From NCBI GenBank assembly GCA_964566545.1, contig CAZMIX010000062.1, positions 1-13,908 on the forward strand: a DNA stretch of 13,908 bases, read 5' to 3'. The notes beneath the pieces are model-generated. The model was not told where the DNA came from, ran no database searches, and was given only the letters and a program-made list of their open reading frames with translations. A program made the translations under genes and the position numbers. Below, one piece after another: positions 8,645 through 13,908 of this stretch (the stretch's first letter is position 1; every line of letters begins with the position of its first letter). Source of the stretch: JAEYFP01 sp964566545 (GTDB lineage: Bacteria; Bacillota; Clostridia; Lachnospirales; Lachnospiraceae).

Positions 8645-8676
8645 AAAAACAAAAATCACAGAGCTGCGACTGCTCC
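8645..8676 (-). promoter_or_regulatory. terminator-like hairpin in the rho leader (possible attenuator)
   Basis: On the minus strand a short stem (GGAGC / GCTCT, one wobble, 7-nt loop; 8660-8676) is followed after 4 nt by a T-rich tract (TTTTTGTTTTT, 8645-8655). It sits between the predicted rho promoter and the gene. The stem is short, so this is tentative; rho autoregulation by premature termination is known in E. coli. Confidence 0.35.
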
Positions 8677-8708
8677 TTATATAAAATAGAACTTCCTAAT
8701 TAATCTGC

Positions 8709-8737
8709 ATTATACATTATTTTTCTCAAAAACGCAA
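8709..8737 (-). promoter_or_regulatory. predicted rho promoter
   Basis: Minus-strand -35 TTGCGT (8732-8737) and a perfect -10 TATAAT (8709-8714), 17 bp apart. It implies a rho leader of about 195 nt and stands back to back with the plus-strand promoter at 8745. Confidence 0.6.
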
Positions 8738-8744
8738 CAACAAC

Positions 8745-8773
8745 TTGATTTTAGCGGCTTTAACCTTTATGAT
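8745..8773 (+). promoter_or_regulatory. predicted promoter of the structured-RNA candidate / DUF4364 transcript
   Basis: -35 TTGATT (8745-8750) and -10 TATGAT (8768-8773) have a 17-bp spacer, predicting a start near 8780. That is where the 5' arm of the closing helix begins. Confidence 0.55.
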
Positions 8774-8779
8774 AAGAGT

Positions 8780-8944
8780 AGGGGAAACAGCGCTGTCATA
8801 TGATTTTGACCAATATGAACTGCGCCGTACGCAGAGCCAAGCATGGCAACGCAAAAGCAATGGGGTCAAGCGCTTTCTAACATTCCAATCATTACTTGCT
8901 TATTTTCAAGCATGCGCAAACAAGTATGTGTTTGTTTCCCTTTT
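8780..8944 (+). ncRNA. candidate structured RNA (6S-like shape) or structured leader of the DUF4364 gene
   Basis: The predicted transcript ends pair over 10 bp: AGGGGAAACA (8780-8789) with TGTTTCCCTT (8933-8942, one G-T wobble), followed by a short T run (8941-8944). Inside are TTGACC (8806-8811) with GGTCAA (8864-8869), enclosing the hairpin CTGCG-ccgta-CGCAG (8820-8834) and a small GCC/GGC hairpin (8836-8847). A 3' hairpin TACTTG/CAAGTA (8893-8926) follows. About 165 nt with paired ends, a large interior loop and a weak terminator resembles 6S RNA in outline. From memory, the B. subtilis 6S-1 gene also lies close to rarA. I could not match a conserved 6S sequence, so the class is unproven. 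The RNA could also be the DUF4364 mRNA leader. Confidence 0.4.
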
Positions 8945-8985
8945 GCAAAACCAAAGATTGATTAAAGACAGGAGGTGGAAAAGCT

Positions 8986-9498
8986 ATGACCGACCCGTTG
9001 ACGCTCTATAAGCTGATCGTCCTTTATATGCTTGACCAGGTGGACTTTCCGCTCACAAAAGCCCAGATTTTTGATTTTATATTAGGAAAAGAATATACCA
9101 ATTATTTTACACTCCAGCAGGTTACCTGCGAGCTGATTGACACCGGACTCATCGAGTCAAAATCATTGCGCAACAGCTCCCATTTAAAAATCACGGAAGA
9201 AGGCAGAAGCACGCTCAACTATTTCAACGGACGGATTTCCGACGCGATCAAGGCCGATATCAACGGCTATTTTAAAGACAAGGAATGGGAACTGCGCAAC
9301 GAGGTGGCCGTCCAGTCCAGCTACTACAAGGTCACGACTGGCGAATATGTCGCGGAGCTGATTGCAAAGGAAAAAAATGTGGAGCTGCTCAATTTAAAAA
9401 TTTCGATGCCGACGGAAGAAGCCGTTTCCAGCATCTGCGAAAACTGGCAGAAAAAAAATCAGGACATCTATGCTTTTTTGATGGAAAATCTGCTCTAA
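8986..9498 (+). CDS. DUF4364 family protein, winged-helix-like
   Basis: The 170-aa product begins MTDPLTLYKLIVLYMLDQVDFPLTKAQIFDFIL and looks like a winged-helix DNA-binding domain in its first 80 or so residues: helices, then a wing near LRNSSHLKITEEGRSTLNYF. The rest is a mixed alpha/beta domain (VQSSYYKVTTGEYVAELIAKEKNVELLNLKISMPT). The DUF4364 assignment is from recognition of the pattern; targets are unknown. The RBS AGGAGGTGG lies close before the ATG. It is the only right-pointing gene in this part of the window and follows the candidate structured RNA. It converges on the cysteine-rich gene with only 12 nt between stops and no clear terminator. Confidence 0.85.
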   Translation: MTDPLTLYKLIVLYMLDQVDFPLTKAQIFDFILGKEYTNYFTLQQVTCELIDTGLIESKSLRNSSHLKITEEGRSTLNYFNGRISDAIKADINGYFKDKEWELRNEVAVQSSYYKVTTGEYVAELIAKEKNVELLNLKISMPTEEAVSSICENWQKKNQDIYAFLMENLL

Positions 9499-9510
9499 CT
9501 GAATGCCATT

Positions 9511-9744
9511 TTAAATCAAAAACGCTACAATCACATCATAATTTTCCGGTTTGTGTGGAAACGTACAGTTTGTGCACACCTTAATGCGCTGCCCGTTCTT
9601 TTCCTTATACTCCGGCTTGCCCGGACAGTCCTCCCTTGTATATAGGGGACAGAAACAGAACAGGCAGTTCAGCTCTTCAATTCCCTTATGACACGGGTAA
9701 TAAGCACAATCCTTATTTTCAAAAAAACGGTATGAATGTTCCAT
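9511..9744 (-). CDS. cysteine-rich small-domain protein (probable metal binder)
   Basis: This 77-aa protein has eight cysteines (C13, C18, C27, C30, C32, C40, C57, C60) in the pattern CAYYPCHKG / NCLFCFCPLY / DCPGKP / CTNCTFPHKPENY, as in the cysteine-rich small domain family (PF04071). The arrangement suggests zinc or iron-sulfur binding; function is unknown. The start at 9744 is set by the family N-terminus (MEHSYRFFE) and by overlap with the rarA stop as TGATG, which implies translational coupling. A longer in-frame start at 9774 would lie inside rarA and is unlikely. Confidence 0.87.
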   Translation of the reverse strand: MEHSYRFFENKDCAYYPCHKGIEELNCLFCFCPLYTREDCPGKPEYKEKNGQRIKVCTNCTFPHKPENYDVIVAFLI

Positions 9745-11075
9745 CAGTCCTTTTCCGCCTGCTCCTTCAGCCATTTCATATGATCCTTGATTTTCTTTTC
9801 ATATCCGTTTCCTGACGGATGATAAAATTCTCTGCCGCTTAGCTCGTAAGGCAGATACTGCTGTTTCACATAATGGTTCGGATAATTATGCGCATATTGG
9901 TAGCCCTCTCCATGTCCGAGCTTAGCCGCGCCCTTATAATGGGCATCTTGCAAATGCACCGGTATCGTGAGGTTCTTCGTAGAAGAGACCGCCTCCGTCG
10001 CCTGACCGATCGCTTCCACCGCGGCATTACTCTTAGGAGCTGTCGCCACATATGTGACCGCCTGGGAAAGGATGATCTGCGACTCCGGCATACCGATTCT
10101 CTCTACCGCCTGTGCCGCTGCGACCGCCACGGTCAACGCCATCGGATCCGCGTTGCCCACATCCTCCGCCGCACAGATCATAATGCGGCGCGCAATAAAC
10201 GTCACGCTTTCTCCCGCATATAGCATCTTCGCAAGATAAAGCACCGCCGCGTCCGGGTCCGAGCCTCTCATGCTCTTGATAAAGGCCGAAATCGTATCAT
10301 AATGATTGTCGCCGCTCTTATCATAGCGGATCACGCGCTTCTGGATGCATTCGGAAGCGACGTCGAGCGTGAGATGGATTTTCCCGTCAACAGAACGCTC
10401 CGTCGTCATGATACCAAGCTCGACCGCATTCAGCGCGGCTCTCGCATCCCCGTTGGAAATGTCGGAAAGAAATTCAAGCGCCTCCCCGTCGATCACGGCA
10501 CTGTAAGCGCCCATGCCCTTTTCCTTATCATATACCGCACGTTCCAGCAAAATGCGGATATCCTCTTTTTCAAGAGGCTTTAACTCAAAAATGATAGAGC
10601 GGGAAAGTAAAGCTCCGTTCACTTCAAAATACGGATTTTCCGTCGTGGCTCCAATCAGAATGATCGTCCCGTCCTCAACGAACGGAAGCAGGTAGTCCTG
10701 CTGTCCCTTATTGAAACGGTGGATCTCATCGATAAACAGGATCGTCCTTTTCCCATACATGCCAAGCGCGTCCTTCGCCTTGGCTGTCACCTCTTCCATA
10801 TCCTTTTTCCCGGCGGCGGTCGCGTTGAGCTGCGTAAACTCCGCGCTCGTCGTATGCGCGATGACCTTGGCAAGTGTCGTCTTGCCGGTTCCCGGCGGCC
10901 CGTAAAAAATGATCGAGCTCAGTTTGTCCGCCTTGATCGCTCGGTAAAGCAGCTTATCCCTTCCGATGATATGCTGCTGGCCAACCACCTCCTCAAGCGT
11001 CGTCGGCCTTAGCCTCGCCGCAAGCGGCGAGTCCTTTTCCATGTTATTTTCCCGCATATAAGTAAATAAATCCAT
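9744..11075 (-). CDS. rarA: replication-associated recombination protein A (MgsA/RarA-type AAA+ ATPase)
   Basis: RarA is a clamp-loader-like ATPase acting at stalled replication forks. The 443-aa length is typical. Features: the GQQHIIG box near residue 32, Walker A GPPGTGKTT (59-67), Walker B ILFIDE (112-117), sensor GATTEN (142-147), the arginine-finger region LLSRS (around 159), and the C-terminal helical domain with YPNHYVKQQYLP and ELSGREFYHPSGNGYE, characteristic of RarA. The start at 11075 has AAGGAG 9 nt upstream. It lies 44 nt after the deacetylase gene and is coupled to the cysteine-rich gene at its end. Confidence 0.96.
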   Translation of the reverse strand: MDLFTYMRENNMEKDSPLAARLRPTTLEEVVGQQHIIGRDKLLYRAIKADKLSSIIFYGPPGTGKTTLAKVIAHTTSAEFTQLNATAAGKKDMEEVTAKAKDALGMYGKRTILFIDEIHRFNKGQQDYLLPFVEDGTIILIGATTENPYFEVNGALLSRSIIFELKPLEKEDIRILLERAVYDKEKGMGAYSAVIDGEALEFLSDISNGDARAALNAVELGIMTTERSVDGKIHLTLDVASECIQKRVIRYDKSGDNHYDTISAFIKSMRGSDPDAAVLYLAKMLYAGESVTFIARRIMICAAEDVGNADPMALTVAVAAAQAVERIGMPESQIILSQAVTYVATAPKSNAAVEAIGQATEAVSSTKNLTIPVHLQDAHYKGAAKLGHGEGYQYAHNYPNHYVKQQYLPYELSGREFYHPSGNGYEKKIKDHMKWLKEQAEKD

Positions 11076-11119
11076 ATAAGCAAGCTCCTTTTCCCGCCGT
11101 GCGATTCCGGCAGGGCAAT

Positions 11120-11797
11120 TTAATCCAGCAATATCTCATCCACCGTCACAAGATCATAGCCCTCCGACTGTAAATAATCAATAATCAGAGCAAGTGCTTC
11201 GACGGTCTCCGGATACTGGTCGTGCATCAGAATAATGTCATTTTCTTTCACCTTTCCGACTACCTTGGAAAGACTCCTTCGCGCGTCCTGGTAGCACCAG
11301 TCAAGCGTGTCGATCGTCCATAACACGGGAATCATGTCTGTCGTACATTCCGCCTTATCATTCCACGCTCCAAACGGCGGCCTCACAAATTCCACACGCT
11401 GCCCCGTCAGTTGCTCGACAAGTGAGGCCGTCGACGTCAGTTCTCTGCATGCCTCCTCCTCACTTAAGGTTGTCAGGTTGACATGGTGAAACGTATGGTT
11501 GCCAATCAGATGTCCTTCCGACGACATCCGTTTTAAAATGTCCTCATTTCCTTCAACGCAGGTTCCCATGATAAAAAAAGTTGCCTTGACCCCTTTTTCT
11601 TTCAAGACATCCAAAACCGGCTCCGTATACGCCGCATTTGGCCCGTCGTCAAAGGTAATGGCTATCTTTGGCTTTTGTTCGGTTTCCTGAAATGCCGCAA
11701 GAACCTGCTCCATACGTTTATATTCCATATCCTGCTTGATCATGCAGGCGATTATCACCAGATCAATTAAAAATAAAAAAAAGCAAACGCGCTTCAT
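11120..11797 (-). CDS. membrane-anchored polysaccharide deacetylase (NodB domain)
   Basis: The protein removes acetyl groups from a polysaccharide, most likely peptidoglycan or another envelope glycan, outside the cell. With a start at 11797 it has 225 aa: an N-terminal membrane segment (residues 4-20, VCFFLFLIDLVIIACMI) and a complete NodB domain: TFDDGP (48-53, catalytic Asp and metal Asp), HTFHH (metal histidines), RPPFGAWN, DTLDW, and LMHDQY (catalytic His). The start is uncertain: MQDT at 11809 and a GTG at 11875 are in frame. I chose the ATG whose product begins with the membrane anchor; AGGA lies 4 nt before it, which is close. The exact substrate cannot be told from sequence. Confidence 0.88.
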   Translation of the reverse strand: MKRVCFFLFLIDLVIIACMIKQDMEYKRMEQVLAAFQETEQKPKIAITFDDGPNAAYTEPVLDVLKEKGVKATFFIMGTCVEGNEDILKRMSSEGHLIGNHTFHHVNLTTLSEEEACRELTSTASLVEQLTGQRVEFVRPPFGAWNDKAECTTDMIPVLWTIDTLDWCYQDARRSLSKVVGKVKENDIILMHDQYPETVEALALIIDYLQSEGYDLVTVDEILLD

Positions 11798-11914
11798 TGT
11801 GTCCTGCATCTTCCGATACGACCCTGCTTTTATTCTTGCTATAGAATATGCGCGTTTTTGTCCACTTATCTCCACTTCCCGCCGGCGTAAACAATGTCTT
11901 AAAAATACGGCGCA

Positions 11915-12094
11915 TTATCGAAACTGATTGCTCGTTTTGTCGTAAGTATAATTGATTGCAGAAAGTTTTTTGAAAAGCTCCCCCTGATCGATCCCCAAAT
12001 CCGCACAAAGCTCTGCGGGATCTTTATAAAAATCCCGCAGTTTCATATTAATAAAGCTCAACAATATGGTTGGATCCTGCGGTATTTCAATCAT
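11915..12094 (-). CDS. DUF4250 family small protein
   Basis: This 59-aa gene begins MIEIPQDPTILLSFINMKLRD and ends YTYDKTSNQFR, matching the DUF4250 pattern (a P.DP..LLS..N.KLRD start, a C..L..L..D middle and a YxYD...NQF end). Function is unknown. Its ATG (12092-12094) overlaps the last codons and stop of the LacI-family gene by 8 nt in another frame, with GAGG 8 nt upstream, so it is probably translated by coupling. About 117 nt separate it from the deacetylase gene, with no clear terminator. Confidence 0.85.
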   Translation of the reverse strand: MIEIPQDPTILLSFINMKLRDFYKDPAELCADLGIDQGELFKKLSAINYTYDKTSNQFR

Positions 12095-13118
12095 ACTCCC
12101 CGCCTCTTAGGTTAATATCCCTGACACTTTTTTTATAGACAATATGCCCTGTCACAATTTGGACGCCCTTGTAGTACCGGTCGCCGTAGATTTTGTTTAC
12201 GAGCGTCTTCACACACGTTTCCGCCATCCGGTGCATGCCGACGTCATACGTCGTGACCGGATCCTGCGAATCATCCTCATAGGCATAATTATCGTACCCT
12301 ACGACCGAAATATCCTCCGGGACATGCAATCCCTGTTCCTTAAGCTTTCTGATCAGGCGGTATGCAACAACGTCACAGTTACAAGCAAATGCCGTCGGCA
12401 TCCGCTCGGGAAGCACAAACTCGACGAATGCATCTGTACCAAGTTCCCTGTCCGGGATCAGCCATTCCTTCTTCAGCTCAATTCCGGCTTCCATCAGCGC
12501 CTTAACATAGCCGAGATACCGATCCGTAATACTGCTTGTCGCAAGCATCGTGCCGACAAATCCGATTTCCCGATGTCCCATCTCAATTAAATAATTCGTC
12601 AAGCGGTACATCCCGTGAAAGCCGTCGGAAATCACGGTGTCATATTCTGCCTTGCCGACATAGTAATCCAGAAAAAGGATCGGCACTAGCTGGATCTCAT
12701 AAAGAAACTTCGTAAATTCTGCCCGCGCCTGCCCAAGTACAATGACTCCGTCCACCTTTTTATCAATAATCATCTTCGGGATGACATTCTTCTTTTCATC
12801 CTCTACCGGCAGCAGCTCCAAAATACCATAATAACCGCGCGTCGCGAGCGCATTGACAATTTCCTGATATAGCCCCCAGTAAAAGGTGTTCTGACCCACA
12901 AAGCGCTGCGGCAGAAGGATGCCGACATTTCCCGTGCCCCCGCTTCTCCTTTTCAAAGCGTCCGCCTTGGAAACATAGCCAAGCTCCTTAGCCACCTGCT
13001 CGATCTGTTCCTGAACCTGACTGCTCACGCCTCCCTTGCCAGAGAGCGCTTTTGAAACAGACACCGTGCTCACGCCTACCTTTTCAGCAATGTCTGATAA
13101 CTTCACTGCTTTTGCCAT
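12087..13118 (-). CDS. LacI-family transcriptional regulator
   Basis: The 343-aa protein has an N-terminal LacI helix-turn-helix (VKLSDIAEKVGVSTVSVSKALSGKGGVSSQVQEQIEQVAKELGYV, about residues 5-49) and a periplasmic-binding-like sensor domain (NVGILLPQRF to the C-terminus), including FDG-type elements such as KVDGVIVLGQ, GHREIGFVG and DISVVGYDNY. The start at 13118 has GAGGA 5 nt upstream and yields MAKAVKLSDIA; a longer frame to 13241 would run into the mannosidase gene and is rejected. It follows the mannosidase-like gene by 46 nt, so a mannoside or related sugar is the likely effector. This is inference from position only. Confidence 0.94.
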   Translation of the reverse strand: MAKAVKLSDIAEKVGVSTVSVSKALSGKGGVSSQVQEQIEQVAKELGYVSKADALKRRSGGTGNVGILLPQRFVGQNTFYWGLYQEIVNALATRGYYGILELLPVEDEKKNVIPKMIIDKKVDGVIVLGQARAEFTKFLYEIQLVPILFLDYYVGKAEYDTVISDGFHGMYRLTNYLIEMGHREIGFVGTMLATSSITDRYLGYVKALMEAGIELKKEWLIPDRELGTDAFVEFVLPERMPTAFACNCDVVAYRLIRKLKEQGLHVPEDISVVGYDNYAYEDDSQDPVTTYDVGMHRMAETCVKTLVNKIYGDRYYKGVQIVTGHIVYKKSVRDINLRGGEYD

Positions 13119-13164
13119 AGTATTCCTCTTTCTTATCCCAAAGTTTTTATTCAATAAAATTGAT

Positions 13165-13908
13165 TCAGTAGGTATCACGCAGCGTTCGAATAACAAGCTG
13201 CTGCTCCAATTCATATCCGTTTTGGATTTCCGGCACTCCATAATTCAAATAGCGAATATCGGATTTTTTCAGCTTAATCGCCTTTTCCCGCTTGCTCGTC
13301 AAATGGAAAAAATTCTCGCTGAAAACAGCATCGGCCTGTTTTAAATCCAGTTCCACGAAAGCCGCAAAGCCGCCCGACATCATACGGATCACGTATTCAT
13401 CCGCAAGCTCGATGACCGAATAGGAAATGGACGAGCCGTCCAGTTTCAGCCGCTTATACGGAACAAAAATTTCTATCTGTGAGGAAACGACGACATCATC
13501 CTCATCAAGGAAAATTGCCTCCATAAAGACCCTGTCTTCAATGTCCTTAATATAAGGCGCATAGTCAATCTCGCATACCTTCAGTGCTTCAAACGGCCTG
13601 ATTTCCACCTCATACTCCGCCTCGTGCAGCAGTCTAAAATCTAGCGTCTGGAGGCTTACCTTAACACGTCTGCTCTCAAAATCGCGCGTTTCGTTCTGGA
13701 TGTAAACGGAAGCAGCCCCTCCGCTTCTCTCAATGGAACCGGCAATCTGCGCATAAAAATCCTTTGCCATATATTGCAAAGCTTTCCATCGTCCGAAATA
13801 GTCAATGCTCGACCAGGAAGCGACAGGCCAACTGTCGTTGAGCTGCCAGTAAATCGTTCCCATGCAGCGTCCGCGGTGCCTGCGCCAATGCTCTACGCCG
13901 TATTTTAC
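13165..13908 (-). CDS. beta-mannosidase-like glycoside hydrolase family 2, C-terminal part (start outside window)
   Basis: The last 247 residues of a larger enzyme are present; the frame is open to the window edge. The block RGRCMGTIYWQLNDSWPVASWSSIDYFGRWKALQY is the conserved end of the catalytic barrel in GH2 beta-mannosidases. After it come beta-sandwich domains (VYIQNETRDFESRRVKVSLQ, then YVIRMMSGGFAAFVELDL). The catalytic acid/base and nucleophile lie beyond the edge, so activity cannot be judged. No signal peptide can be assessed. It probably shares a transcript with the LacI-family gene 46 nt downstream. Confidence 0.9.
   Translation of the reverse strand, partial: VKYGVEHWRRHRGRCMGTIYWQLNDSWPVASWSSIDYFGRWKALQYMAKDFYAQIAGSIERSGGAASVYIQNETRDFESRRVKVSLQTLDFRLLHEAEYEVEIRPFEALKVCEIDYAPYIKDIEDRVFMEAIFLDEDDVVVSSQIEIFVPYKRLKLDGSSISYSVIELADEYVIRMMSGGFAAFVELDLKQADAVFSENFFHLTSKREKAIKLKKSDIRYLNYGVPEIQNGYELEQQLVIRTLRDTY

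Noticed and set aside
8745..9011. An 88-codon plus-strand frame before the DUF4364 gene
   Set aside because: It lacks a ribosome site, overlaps the DUF4364 start in another frame, has no recognisable domain, and covers the promoter and helices of the RNA candidate.
9873..11012. Several plus-strand frames opposite rarA
   Set aside because: All are antisense shadows caused by the GC-rich codon usage of rarA; none has a ribosome site or known domain.
11763..12008. An 81-codon minus-strand frame between the LacI-family and deacetylase genes
   Set aside because: It overlaps the DUF4250 gene in a different frame, has no family resemblance, and runs into the deacetylase coding sequence.

Overview
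The window looks like chromosomal DNA of a low-to-moderate-GC Clostridia-type Firmicute, most likely a Lachnospiraceae relative. The evidence is strong purine-rich ribosome binding sites (AGGAGG type) before most genes, the gene order rho - rpmE - DUF1385 protein - prmC - prfA on one strand, and small proteins typical of this group (DUF4364, DUF4250, a cysteine-rich small-domain protein next to rarA). This placement is inferred from gene content, not from a search.

Left part (1-3560) is accessory in character. It opens with a PP2C-like phosphatase gene on the minus strand that is cut by the window edge and broken by a frameshift near 181-191. Next come an unrecognised membrane-anchored protein and a uracil permease on the plus strand, whose promoter carries a 24-bp perfect palindrome and which ends in a strong terminator. 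A type II toxin-antitoxin pair follows (Phd/YefM antitoxin, RelE/ParE toxin); its promoter is embedded in a 17-bp perfect inverted repeat.

The middle (3642-8505) is housekeeping, all on the minus strand: rho, ribosomal protein L31 (rpmE), a DUF1385 membrane protein, the release-factor methyltransferase prmC, and release factor 1 (prfA). PrmC methylates the GGQ glutamine of the PrfA encoded just downstream, so these two genes form a functional pair. Between rpmE and the DUF1385 gene, a terminator hairpin overlaps a second, nearly perfect 40-nt palindrome.

The 480-bp gap 8506-8985 holds two back-to-back promoters. One drives rho through a leader of about 200 nt that contains a terminator-like hairpin. 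The other points right into a stretch of about 165 nt whose predicted ends pair over 10 bp and whose interior forms several helices. This is the best candidate for an unannotated structured RNA (6S-like shape) and sits just before the DUF4364 gene.

The right part (9511-13908) is on the minus strand: a truncated GH2 beta-mannosidase-like gene, a LacI-family regulator, a hidden 59-aa DUF4250 gene overlapping the regulator's stop codon, a membrane-anchored polysaccharide deacetylase, rarA, and a cysteine-rich small protein coupled to rarA by a TGATG overlap. The mannosidase-LacI pair suggests a locally regulated glycan-use locus extending beyond the right edge. I saw no rRNA, tRNA, CRISPR array, transposase or insertion sequence.
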